A stretch of DNA of 11,292 nucleotides, from assembly GCA_030613605.1 (NCBI GenBank), contig JAUWLO010000046.1, forward strand, positions 1 through 11,292, read 5' to 3'. How positions within the stretch are numbered: the stretch's first letter is position 1; each line of letters opens with the position of its first letter. The translations under genes were made by a program, and so were the position numbers. Below the pieces are notes generated by a model. That model saw nothing but the letters and a program-made list of their open reading frames with translations. It did not search any database and was not told where the DNA came from. This DNA comes from Gammaproteobacteria bacterium (GTDB taxonomy: Bacteria; Pseudomonadota; Gammaproteobacteria; SZUA-152). This document shows, piece by piece, positions 1 through 6,567 of this stretch.

Positions 1-904
1 TTCCAAGCTGTAAATTATTTTGCTGTGAAAGGCTTACCGGTTGAATAGCCAGACGGTCAAAAGCGAATATTTGAGCATCAGCGGAAGATGTTTTCCTGGC
101 CCGCTGCATAGCTGAAAGATTTTCAACACTGATGCTGTCAATACGAATATTATCAGGAGTGTCGACATTGATATTTTTTACAGCAATTGAGGTAACATTC
201 AATAAATCCAGATTGAGCTGTTTATTTAGCAATTCAATCCCACTCAATTTCAATTCACCCTGAGCGTAAACCGGAGCTATATCGGATGTTTCCAACTGAG
301 CTGACGGCTTAAAGCTGGCGTCACCTGTCCAGTCGAAAGCGGCCAGCTTCCCACAATAATCAAGAATAATTTTATCTGACTCACCAAACTGCTGAATACA
401 AAAATCAACATCTGAAAAAATTATTTTTTGTACGCTTGCATCCCATGGATGTTCAGGTGGTGCTTCTGTGGGCTGGAATTCCTTTTCATCACTGCCGGGT
501 TTGATATCAATACCTGCAATATTCATATTGCCATTATCAAAAATCATGGCATCTACATTCAGGGCTCTGACTTCAATCTGATTAATTTTGACAAGATGAT
601 CAAAAAAGGGGGCCCATTGCCAGCCTATGCCGAGATATTCAAGAGTAAATCCCTTTCCACTTTTGTTTTCCCCTGACACTCCATAAATCTTTATGGTGCC
701 ATCCCAAAGTGAAATTTTTATATCAAATATTTTTGCGTCAACACCCTTAGACTCGAACCAGGATGTTGCAGCAATGTTAATAACAAAGGGGAGAGATACC
801 CGAACTAGTGTCAGTAGGACAACAAGAATCAGCAGGGCAGTAAGAATCCTCGTGGTCCACGGCCGATCATGTGAGAAGGATTTGTACTGGTTGATCAAAG
901 ACAT
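1..904 (-). CDS. AsmA/DUF748-like envelope protein, N-terminal part (3' end outside window)
   Basis: This frame stays open for 301 codons from an ATG at 904 to the window edge, so the C-terminus is missing. Residues about 19-42 form a hydrophobic signal anchor after a short basic N-terminus (MSLINQYK). The rest is beta-rich and matches the AsmA-like/DUF748 style: 'SLWDGTIKIYGVSG' (65-78), then 'LEYLGIGWQWAPFF' (88-101), then repeated hydrophobic strands such as 'IEVRALNVDAMIF'. Family knowledge: AsmA-like proteins are inner-membrane-anchored periplasmic proteins, several of them linked to lipid transport or outer-membrane maintenance. The specific role here is unknown. The start at 904 has AGGA nine bases upstream; an in-frame ATG at 913 has no usable spacing. 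By eye its GC is somewhat lower than that of the gsp genes. It follows gspN by 94 bp and probably has its own promoter. I am fairly sure of the reading frame and less sure of the family. Confidence 0.75.
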   Translation of the reverse strand, partial: MSLINQYKSFSHDRPWTTRILTALLILVVLLTLVRVSLPFVINIAATSWFESKGVDAKIFDIKISLWDGTIKIYGVSGENKSGKGFTLEYLGIGWQWAPFFDHLVKINQIEVRALNVDAMIFDNGNMNIAGIDIKPGSDEKEFQPTEAPPEHPWDASVQKIIFSDVDFCIQQFGESDKIILDYCGKLAAFDWTGDASFKPSAQLETSDIAPVYAQGELKLSGIELLNKQLNLDLLNVTSIAVKNINVDTPDNIRIDSISVENLSAMQRARKTSSADAQIFAFDRLAIQPVSLSQQNNLQLG

Positions 905-921
905 AATATCCATCCTACAAC

Positions 922-969
922 ATTAGTGCTCACTAATAGCAATAACACTAATGGGCATATTTACGTCAA
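922..969 (-). promoter_or_regulatory. Candidate promoter and operator-like repeats before the AsmA-like gene
   Basis: On the minus strand a TTGACG element (969-964, five of six bases match the -35 consensus) is followed by three copies of one 7-bp half-site: ATTAGTG at 952-946, ATTAGTG at 937-931, and its inverted copy CACTAAT at 928-922. The last two form a perfect inverted repeat with a 2-base spacer, and the first two are direct repeats at a 15-base step. This places the half-sites where the -10 and transcription start would be, which suits a repressor operator. No convincing -10 hexamer is visible, so the promoter itself is weakly supported. There is no U-rich tract, so it does not look like a terminator for gspN. 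Confidence 0.4.
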
Positions 970-998
970 GTCACTACCAGTTTATCACTTCGACTTGC

Positions 999-1823
999 TT
1001 ACCTGGATCTAGTGGGCAGTATTCCTAACCCGGCCAAATTGCCCGAGTAAGTGATCTTCACTTTACCATCTGCACCTGGCCGCCCCATGGAACGAAGGGC
1101 ATTTTCTAGTACTTTATCACCGCGAGCCGCAAATGCACCGTTAAACTGATATTTGCCATCTTCTTCCAACGTAAGCAAGCCATCGATGGAAAGAGGACCA
1201 CCGCCATCCGCGATGACCCCTTTCACTTCATCATCACGAGTCTCCAGTGTCAGCGTTAAATCACCCAGCGATATCGGCTTAAAGAGGTTCACCCCGGCAC
1301 CACGCCAGACTATGCGACCCTCTGCCGACACCAGACTCTGACCATTCCACTCCACATCCTGCAAATTCAGACTTATCGAACCCGATGGCTGTAATGCCTG
1401 CATCTTTGTTATCGATGCCACCATACTGGCCGGTATCTGAGCTTCCAGAGAAGAGAAACTAACACTTCCGTTCAGGCCTAGTGACGTCACCCCCTGTCCA
1501 AAACTGCCTGCTTTTGATCCTTGTGTATCGGAATTCCGGAAATGCCAGCTCAGACCTACTTCACCCAACAACAGAACCCAGGGGCGAAGTGTCCACTCAA
1601 CATTCTCAAAGCGAGTTTTCTTGATGGCGACCACGTCGGCTTTTCCCGACCAGACGCTGCCACTAATGCCCGTCAACGCAAAACTTCGGCTCGCATTTGA
1701 TGATGAAGAGTCCGAAGACTTCAAGTAAGCGTAAGCTCGGTCAGCGGGAAAGCTCAATACCAGGAATATAATGTAAGTCAGCAAACCCAGGACGATAAAT
1801 CGGACGTTGAACGCTAATTTCAC
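999..1823 (-). CDS. gspN: Type II secretion system protein N (GspN)
   Basis: A 274-residue protein, near the usual length of GspN. It has one N-terminal membrane anchor (about residues 8-26, 'FIVLGLLTYIIFLVLSFPA') followed by a periplasmic domain. Recognisable GspN features are 'LTGISGSVWSGKA' (about 50-62) and the 'VEWTLRPWVLLLGEVGLSW' stretch (about 75-93). GspN is an accessory inner-membrane component of the T2SS. It is not present in every system, and its exact role is not settled. The start is GTG, and the GTGA overlap with the gspM stop (4 bases) implies translational coupling. It is the last gene of the gspG-N run. Confidence 0.93.
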   Translation of the reverse strand: MKLAFNVRFIVLGLLTYIIFLVLSFPADRAYAYLKSSDSSSSNASRSFALTGISGSVWSGKADVVAIKKTRFENVEWTLRPWVLLLGEVGLSWHFRNSDTQGSKAGSFGQGVTSLGLNGSVSFSSLEAQIPASMVASITKMQALQPSGSISLNLQDVEWNGQSLVSAEGRIVWRGAGVNLFKPISLGDLTLTLETRDDEVKGVIADGGGPLSIDGLLTLEEDGKYQFNGAFAARGDKVLENALRSMGRPGADGKVKITYSGNLAGLGILPTRSR

Positions 1824-2305
1824 GAAGTAGCCTCAAACACCAGACGGGCATCCACTCGACCAGGCTCCTGTTTCATTTCAAATACACTGTTTTCGATAGT
1901 CACCCCGTAGCGGCTATCTAACAATACCAACCAGCGCATTACGTCATCAAAACTTGCCGCTTCCATCCACACACGTACACGTTTTTCCCCATCGGGTTGC
2001 ACTCGTTTAAGCGCAGTACCCAGGCGTCCACTTTTGGCGGTACGATCAACCACACTTAACAAAGACTGCCCCCCCGTGGATTTGGCGCGGCCGCCACTAC
2101 CGCGAAGTTTTTTAACCTCCTGTGCAGTCTGACGCATCCACCGTAATGTCGAAGCTTGTTCTGTAGTACTGACACGCAAAGCATCCACTTTGCCTGTCAA
2201 CGGTTCCCACACCGCAACATAGATCAACATCAGTCCTAACAATACGGCTCCACTGATAACCAGATGTCGTTCACGCTGTTCCAGGCCGGCCAACCATGCT
2301 TTCAT
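1820..2305 (-). CDS. gspM: Type II secretion system protein M (GspM)
   Basis: A 161-residue bitopic inner-membrane protein of normal GspM length. It has a short cytoplasmic N-terminus ending in 'LEQRERHLV', one membrane helix (about 15-33, 'LVISGAVLLGLMLIYVAVW'), then a coiled-coil-prone region and a small C-terminal periplasmic domain ('RVWMEAASFDDVMRWLVLLD'). In known systems GspM pairs with GspL and supports the GspE/GspF assembly platform. The start ATG lies in an ATGA overlap with the gspL stop and has a strong Shine-Dalgarno, GGAGGT at 2316-2311, five bases upstream. It overlaps gspN by 4 bases. Confidence 0.95.
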   Translation of the reverse strand: MKAWLAGLEQRERHLVISGAVLLGLMLIYVAVWEPLTGKVDALRVSTTEQASTLRWMRQTAQEVKKLRGSGGRAKSTGGQSLLSVVDRTAKSGRLGTALKRVQPDGEKRVRVWMEAASFDDVMRWLVLLDSRYGVTIENSVFEMKQEPGRVDARLVFEATS

Positions 2306-3630
2306 GATCCACCTCCGCTCGACATTGCTTTTATCGAAAGGCGACTTTCCACTTTACCATTTCGTGAGCTGGCGGAAATAATTTCCACACTCAATCTGGC
2401 TTCGTCTTTTAAGCGTTGCTTGAGTTTATCAAGAGCTTGTAAATCTGACAGGTTAAGACCCACATCCAGTTTTCCACCCTTATAGCGCACACTGCGCAGA
2501 CTGACGTCATTAGTCTCTTTGAAAATTTTTCCAGCCTGCGCCAGCAATATCAGCAAACTATTATTGCCGTCTCCACCACCGCGTAATTTTTCCAGCGCCC
2601 GCGCCATAAGTTCTTTTTCACTACCCGGCACCAGACGGCTACCCGGCAAGGCTTTTTCAAAAATGGATTGTATTTCTGCTCGTTGTTCATCCGCGAGCGA
2701 TGACAGACGACTATAGTCAGCAATAAAATTACCCACCTGCAGTACCAGCCAGACAACACACAGAATTAATGCTGTCCGCCAGGGGCGTAACATTTTACCG
2801 ACCTGTTCCTTACGACTGTACGCACCCTGCAACAGATTAATTGCAGCACGCTCATCGAAACCCTGGGCCAGCAGTACGCTACAATCTTCATCAGATTGCC
2901 GAAAAAATAACTCGATGGATTGTTCAGCACAAAGTGCCGTTAATTTATTTTGTATTGCCGAGCCTTCAAAAAGATCATCCAGTTCTTCACCACAACCCAC
3001 AACAGTCAATGATGACGGAAATGATTCACCCGAATTATCCAGGCATGCCTGAAATACAGCACCCATGTTTTCAGTTTCAAACGCCAGACCAGTTTGCGCG
3101 CCAGTGCGCATCAGCGCATGTGTACCATTAATAACTAACGACCATTGCGTGCCCTCTGCATCCTTATCCCATTGCACCCCAAACACTTCCGGACTCATTA
3201 TGTCCGGGTGCAGCCCAACTGTTGTCAAACGAGAAAGCCACGATTCAATTGAGTCACGAGATACCACTGCATTGGATACCTTACCTTGCTCATCCTGATA
3301 CCCTATTGCGACGTGCAAATCTTCCACGTCATCAACCAATTGCTCTTCTAATGCATAGGGAATAGCCTTAGCCAGTTTGTTTCCTTTGATTGCAGGTAAA
3401 TCGGCTTGCGCCAGAAGCACCCTTTCCGCAGGTACCAGCACGATAACCCGCGCACCTGCCGCCTGTATCGCCGCATCTTTTAGGCTGCCGTGGAATAGTG
3501 CGCCAGCGGGTCGATCAGCATCACACAGCACCCAGCTGGCAAGAGTTTCCCCAATGCTTGTAGCCTCCAGGCCATTATCGTCCACCCCAAACCATTGCTC
3601 GGGCAGCTGCAAAACCAGTTGTTTACGCAT
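2302..3630 (-). CDS. gspL: Type II secretion system protein L (GspL)
   Basis: A 442-residue protein with the GspL plan: a cytoplasmic actin-like-fold domain (about 1-280), one membrane helix (about 285-304, 'RTALILCVVWLVLQVGNFIA') and a periplasmic ferredoxin-like domain at the C-terminus. The 'PAIKGNKLAKAIPYALEEQLVDD' region (79-101) and 'INLLQGAY' (264-271), just before the membrane helix, are characteristic. GspL recruits the ATPase GspE to the inner membrane and partners GspM. The ATG at 3630 is preceded by GGA/GGGA-rich sequence only, with no strong Shine-Dalgarno. It lies directly behind an unusual 97-base gap of tandem stop-start repeats, which may feed ribosomes to this start. It overlaps gspM by 4 bases (ATGA). 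Confidence 0.95.
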   Translation of the reverse strand: MRKQLVLQLPEQWFGVDDNGLEATSIGETLASWVLCDADRPAGALFHGSLKDAAIQAAGARVIVLVPAERVLLAQADLPAIKGNKLAKAIPYALEEQLVDDVEDLHVAIGYQDEQGKVSNAVVSRDSIESWLSRLTTVGLHPDIMSPEVFGVQWDKDAEGTQWSLVINGTHALMRTGAQTGLAFETENMGAVFQACLDNSGESFPSSLTVVGCGEELDDLFEGSAIQNKLTALCAEQSIELFFRQSDEDCSVLLAQGFDERAAINLLQGAYSRKEQVGKMLRPWRTALILCVVWLVLQVGNFIADYSRLSSLADEQRAEIQSIFEKALPGSRLVPGSEKELMARALEKLRGGGDGNNSLLILLAQAGKIFKETNDVSLRSVRYKGGKLDVGLNLSDLQALDKLKQRLKDEARLSVEIISASSRNGKVESRLSIKAMSSGGGS

Positions 3631-3730
3631 TCCCGTATTCCATTAACAAGTGTCCATCAACAAGCTTCCATTAACAGGTTTCCAAAGTGCTTCTTCATAA
3701 TTTACGTCAATTCCATGGACACCGTTTCAT
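3623..3730 (-). other. Chain of overlapping mini-cistrons linking gspK to gspL
   Basis: After the gspK stop (TAATG at 3732-3728) the minus strand reads MKRCPWN and stops at 3707. Eight bases later an ATG at 3698 opens MKKHFGNLLMEAC, which stops at 3657 inside TGATG. That ATG (3657) opens MDTC, which stops at 3643 inside TAATG. The next ATG (3643) opens MEYGNA, whose TAA (3625-3623) lies just inside gspL, overlapping its start by 8 bases. The units are too short to be protein genes. None has a good Shine-Dalgarno, so any translation would depend on reinitiation. This reading is direct from sequence; a function is inference. Confidence 0.4.
3640..3684 (-). repeat. 14-bp tandem repeat (three units) between gspK and gspL
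   Basis: On the plus strand the units begin at 3640 (CCATTAACAAGTGT), 3654 (CCATCAACAAGCTT) and 3668 (CCATTAACAGGTTT), and a fourth unit starts with CCA at 3682 before diverging. Read on the coding (minus) strand, each unit contains TRATGGA, so each carries a stop codon that overlaps a start codon. The repeat lies in the only sizeable gap between gspJ and gspN, where all other junctions overlap. Confidence 0.85.
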
Positions 3731-4749
3731 TAATAGGTGCCTATGCTCCTGCGAATAGTAGCCACCTTACCATTTTTGCGCTCCAGCAAACTGTACATAC
3801 GAAGCTGGGTACGACCTATTGTTGCGTCAACGGACACCAGAAAATAGTCGCTTTTAACATCGAACATCTTGTTATCGACAGTAATCTGGTGATCATCCAG
3901 TAGTTTTTTCTCAAAGTCTGCTTTATTTTTAAAAACATTCTCTTTGCGGAACTCAACTAACTCACCCGCAATTGCTGCTGTAATGTCGTCATGCAGGCTT
4001 AACAACACCGCCTCCGATGCTGTATTAATATTGACGGTGGTTGGTACAGGCAATGCACTAACAAATGGTAACAGGGCGCTCACGTCTTCGGGAGACATCC
4101 CCAGCATCGCCCCTAATTCTGTGGGACTGGCCATGAACTGATTTGCTGTCCGGTACGGAATATCGGCATTCAGATACTCCAGATCTTCGGCACCATCTGC
4201 AGAAGTATTAAGGTCTGCATCAATCCAGTCCACCACGCGATTGGCCATAAAGGGCGATATCTGAATATTCTCATCCGCCGCACTGACCTGTTCCAGAATG
4301 GACTGGAACGCCTTAACCTGCGCCGGATCGACCTTGCTACTCCCATCGACAAGATTGTTAAGATTAAACCGACCCTGCATATCTTCGACTCTACCTGCAA
4401 CGGAACCACCTTCTACAACTGTTGGCGGCAAAGGGATGGCCCAGTCTTCCCCCAAATTATCCACGTCACCCGTATCTTTTTTGTCTTTCGCCAGCACCTG
4501 AGCGGCCAGTTCCTCCATACCCAGCGCATACATGTAGGCTTGATCGGCTTCCAGCATATTGCCGGTACGGCGAATATCCAGCGTTTGTCTCGTCGCCATG
4601 GCCACTGCGATAACGCTAACCAGCGCGGCAATCAAAATAGCCGTAATCAATGCCACACCACGTTGCCTGTGTGGTGCAAAATGGGGCATAAAATATGGTG
4701 CCCCGTTTTTTATAGAAACTGCCATAACTGAACGTGTTAGTGAAAGCAC
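3730..4749 (-). CDS. gspK: Type II secretion system minor pseudopilin GspK
   Basis: A 339-residue minor pseudopilin; GspK is the largest pseudopilin and this length is normal. The prepilin site is RQRG^VALITAIL, with cleavage after Gly31, followed by the hydrophobic helix (32-52). The residue at +5 is Thr rather than Glu, as expected for GspK at the pilus tip. 'VEDMQGRFNLNNLVD' (121-135) is a family hallmark, and a helix-hairpin-helix-like 'VNINTASEAVLLSL' follows. GspK forms the tip complex with GspI and GspJ. The start shown is a GTG coupled to the gspJ stop (TAGTG), with AGG just upstream. This gives a long 31-residue leader; in-frame ATGs at residues 9 and 21 would shorten it, the latter to 11 residues. 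Confidence 0.94.
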   Translation of the reverse strand: MLSLTRSVMAVSIKNGAPYFMPHFAPHRQRGVALITAILIAALVSVIAVAMATRQTLDIRRTGNMLEADQAYMYALGMEELAAQVLAKDKKDTGDVDNLGEDWAIPLPPTVVEGGSVAGRVEDMQGRFNLNNLVDGSSKVDPAQVKAFQSILEQVSAADENIQISPFMANRVVDWIDADLNTSADGAEDLEYLNADIPYRTANQFMASPTELGAMLGMSPEDVSALLPFVSALPVPTTVNINTASEAVLLSLHDDITAAIAGELVEFRKENVFKNKADFEKKLLDDHQITVDNKMFDVKSDYFLVSVDATIGRTQLRMYSLLERKNGKVATIRRSIGTY

Positions 4750-4753
4750 TAAC
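4736..4753 (-). promoter_or_regulatory. Perfect hairpin over the gspJ stop / gspK start
   Basis: The sequence is a perfect inverted repeat, 7-bp arms GTTAGTG and CACTAAC with a 4-base loop. In the minus-strand mRNA the gspJ stop (UAG) and the gspK GUG start both lie in the left arm. A ribosome finishing gspJ would open the hairpin, so it could enforce coupling of gspK to gspJ translation. It has no U-tract, so it is not a terminator. The arms match the half-sites seen near 922-952 and 6423-6457. Confidence 0.45.
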
Positions 4754-5420
4754 CTGGCACCCGAAATAATCGTGAAATACGTCCTTCGGCCTCAGTCTCC
4801 AGAATTACTTCCACGGCCAATGGCGGATCATCCGAAGGCTGGGTGCCCAGAGCGCTACTGGGCCAGGCATCAGTCCATTCCTGTTTACCCTGCCCAGACT
4901 TCTGAGCCGACCCCGAACCAGACATAAATCGCAGTTCCATTCGGTTTACACCGTCAAGCAACACGACTTCCAGTGGTTTACTGTCCTGCGCTCTATCCAG
5001 CACATTCCAGTAAAAACGAATCAACTGGTTTTCACGCACACTATAGGCAACACGTTGAAGATTACTGCGTGCGCGACCCACCGGATTACGCCAGCCACCT
5101 CGAGTGAATTCCAGCTGATAAAGTCCAACCTCGGTACTCGACAGCGCCAACTGACTATCACCGTATTCATCACGGATTCGACGATTGGCTATTTGTTCAA
5201 TATCACGACCCAACCACAAAAAACTGGTCTGCAACTGTGTCAGCCGTGCAGCATGTTCATCCGTGATCTGACTATTCTTAAGAAGGTTATTTAAACCGCC
5301 ATAGGCCATGGCCGCCATCAGGGCAAAAATACCGATTGCCACCAGCAACTCCAGCAAAGTGAAACCGGATTGTCTGGGTGCCTTCATTTCCAGAAGAAGG
5401 GGCATGCTAAAGGTGCTCAT
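4749..5420 (-). CDS. gspJ: Type II secretion system minor pseudopilin GspJ
   Basis: A 223-residue pseudopilin. The prepilin site is RQSG^FTLLEL, with cleavage after Gly19 and Glu at +5 (Glu24), followed by a hydrophobic helix ('LVAIGIFALMAAMAYGGL'). The GspJ signature 'WLGRDIEQIANRRIRDEYGD' (about 69-88) and a C-terminal beta domain ending in 'LFRVPG' follow. GspJ joins GspI and GspK in the pseudopilus tip. The ATG at 5420 sits in an ATGA overlap with gspI. A downstream in-frame ATG (residue 12) would give an 8-residue leader, MKAPRQSG, which is closer to typical. Either start is possible. It overlaps gspK by one base. Confidence 0.94.
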   Translation of the reverse strand: MSTFSMPLLLEMKAPRQSGFTLLELLVAIGIFALMAAMAYGGLNNLLKNSQITDEHAARLTQLQTSFLWLGRDIEQIANRRIRDEYGDSQLALSSTEVGLYQLEFTRGGWRNPVGRARSNLQRVAYSVRENQLIRFYWNVLDRAQDSKPLEVVLLDGVNRMELRFMSGSGSAQKSGQGKQEWTDAWPSSALGTQPSDDPPLAVEVILETEAEGRISRLFRVPG

Positions 5421-5842
5421 GGTCGCCCAATGAAACCGGTCAACGTTATTAAAGACGATTCATCATCTTCATTCAAACGCACCGTGATATCGACCTTGCG
5501 AATAAGATCAAAGCCATCGGGTGTTTTTGTTACCTTTGTTGACCAGTACCATTCCTGCTTTGCCATCAGCGAACTGCCTCTGGTGGTTTTGGTAGCAGGC
5601 CATTGGTTGGCGAGTTGCATCTCAGCGAGTTTATTCATCGCCACCCAGTGAGCATAGGTACGTTGCTGCAACCCGGACGCATTGCGAATATTTCCTGATA
5701 CCGCCGAGGTCGCCGCTGCCAGAGCCAAAGCAATAACGGCCAGAGCAACCATTACCTCCAGCAAGGTAAAGCCTTTTGCGCGCCCCTTCCTTATAAATGA
5801 GGAATTTATAAACGAGGAGCTTTTAAACGCGATGTTACGCAT
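5417..5842 (-). CDS. gspI: Type II secretion system minor pseudopilin GspI
   Basis: A 141-residue pseudopilin with prepilin site RAKG^FTLLEV (Gly24, Glu29 at +5) and the helix 'MVALAVIALALAAATSAV'. The downstream 'YAHWVAMNKLAEMQL' (about 62-76) is typical of GspI. It nucleates the tip complex with GspJ and GspK. The leader is long (24 residues) and contains a short duplication, SSFIN-SSFIR, encoded by a 15-bp tandem repeat. The ATG is inside the end of gspH (8-base overlap, AATGCGTAA). It overlaps gspJ by 4 bases. Confidence 0.94.
   Translation of the reverse strand: MRNIAFKSSSFINSSFIRKGRAKGFTLLEVMVALAVIALALAAATSAVSGNIRNASGLQQRTYAHWVAMNKLAEMQLANQWPATKTTRGSSLMAKQEWYWSTKVTKTPDGFDLIRKVDITVRLNEDDESSLITLTGFIGRP
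5791..5835 (-). repeat. 15-bp tandem repeat in the gspI leader
   Basis: Plus-strand units TTATAAATGAGGAAT (5791-5805) and TTATAAACGAGGAGC (5806-5820) match at 12 of 15 positions. A more diverged third unit (5821-5835) matches the second at 10 of 15. The unit length keeps the gspI frame, so the first two copies encode repeated SSFI peptides in the part of the leader removed by the prepilin peptidase. Confidence 0.65.
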
Positions 5843-6392
5843 TTAGGTCACTCTCGCCGGATCGAGACAACTCCAGCTTGCCGTTAATAGTGCCGCGTAA
5901 TATATAGGCTTTTTCGTCATCAAGACTGAAACTTATCTCAAAATCAGTAAATTCACCACTGGAGAGTATAAAAATGCGCGGCAGTTTTTTTTCATCATCA
6001 AAGCTAGCCGTGGCACCTTCCACAAGCAATTCAATATTCACGTCCGGAGGAAATTTTCTTTCCCGAAAAAATGTATCCTCTTCAATGGCTACCCATTGGT
6101 TATCATTCGTCAGCTCCAGAAATCGATAGCTTTGTCGCGTAAACTCTACGGCCAGCTCCCGCCCCTGTAATACTGATTCTTCACCAGCTACTCGCACCAG
6201 ACCATATAACCGCTCGGCTTCTTCCTGTGCTACACGACTGCTTCTTTGGCCAACCGATAAACCAACAAAACTGGTGATGATGCCAATAATAAAAAGGACA
6301 GCAAGAACTTCCAACAAGGTAAAGCCACGCTCAGTCCGCAAAGAACCATGAACGTTAACTACTAAATATTTTGGATTAACAGTAAAGCCCAT
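5835..6392 (-). CDS. gspH: Type II secretion system minor pseudopilin GspH
   Basis: A 185-residue pseudopilin. The prepilin site is RTERG^FTLLEV, with cleavage after Gly23 and Glu28 at +5, followed by the helix 'LAVLFIIGIITSFVGLSVG'. After it comes the GspH/FimT-like region 'EEAERLYGLVRVAGEESVLQG' (56-76). 'REL AVEF..SYRFLEL' is also typical of the family, as is the C-terminal beta strand set. GspH links the tip complex to the GspG filament. The leader is 23 residues from the ATG at 6392, with no clear Shine-Dalgarno and no internal ATG to shorten it. It follows gspG by 175 bp and overlaps gspI by 8 bases. Confidence 0.92.
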   Translation of the reverse strand: MGFTVNPKYLVVNVHGSLRTERGFTLLEVLAVLFIIGIITSFVGLSVGQRSSRVAQEEAERLYGLVRVAGEESVLQGRELAVEFTRQSYRFLELTNDNQWVAIEEDTFFRERKFPPDVNIELLVEGATASFDDEKKLPRIFILSSGEFTDFEISFSLDDEKAYILRGTINGKLELSRSGESDLNA

Positions 6393-6412
6393 AAGCTTTA
6401 ATCATCTGTTTC

Positions 6413-6440
6413 AAAAAGAAAGAACTAACACACGTTAGTT
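6413..6440 (-). terminator. Possible weak terminator/attenuator between gspG and gspH
   Basis: The minus strand reads AACTAAC-GTGT-GTTAGTT (6440-6423), a perfect 7-bp stem with a 4-base loop, followed by the T-rich CTTTCTTTTT (6422-6413). This has the shape of an intrinsic terminator, but the stem has only two G-C pairs, so it would be leaky at best. Partial termination here would give more gspG than gspH-N transcript, matching the need for an abundant major pseudopilin. An alternative is that the arms are protein-binding half-sites; a third copy (CACTAAC on the minus strand) is at 6457-6451. Confidence 0.35.
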
Positions 6441-6567
6441 GACAGGTTTCGTTAGTGTTTGATGGCAAAGATATCATTGCCTGCTAGCCGTCTCTTTATA
6501 ATAAAGAATATATAACGAAGAATATAATGAAGAGTTTGTTGAAAATATTATTTATTACCAGAACCTA
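6441..6567. other. AT-rich untranslated gap after gspG
   Basis: No gene is visible. The stretch is AT-rich and includes a short palindrome TCTTTAT-A-ATAAAGA (6493-6507). Next to it is an imperfect tandem repeat of AAGAATATATAACG / AAGAATATAATG (6504-6529). A promoter for gspH could be hidden here, but no pair of -35 and -10 elements stands out. Confidence 0.4.

Noticed and set aside
428..926. Plus-strand open frames opposite the left-edge gene
   Set aside because: They lie antisense to a continuous 301-codon minus-strand frame with a signal anchor and AsmA-like strand pattern, which is the better explanation.
905..998. Intrinsic terminator at the end of gspN
   Set aside because: The ATTAGTG/CACTAAT dyad has a 2-base loop and no U-rich tract on the minus strand, so it fits an operator better.
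2550..2759. Alternative minus-strand frame of 69 codons inside gspL
   Set aside because: It is a second frame within a well-recognised gspL, with no domain and no start signal of its own.
3640..3684. CRISPR-like repeats
   Set aside because: Units are 14 bp, directly adjacent without spacers, and only three in number, so this is a short tandem repeat, not an array.
6439..6461. Perfect TTGACA on the plus strand in the gspG-gspH gap
   Set aside because: No -10-like hexamer follows at 15-19 bases (ATGGCA region), and there is no plus-strand gene downstream. It is more likely part of the half-site cluster.
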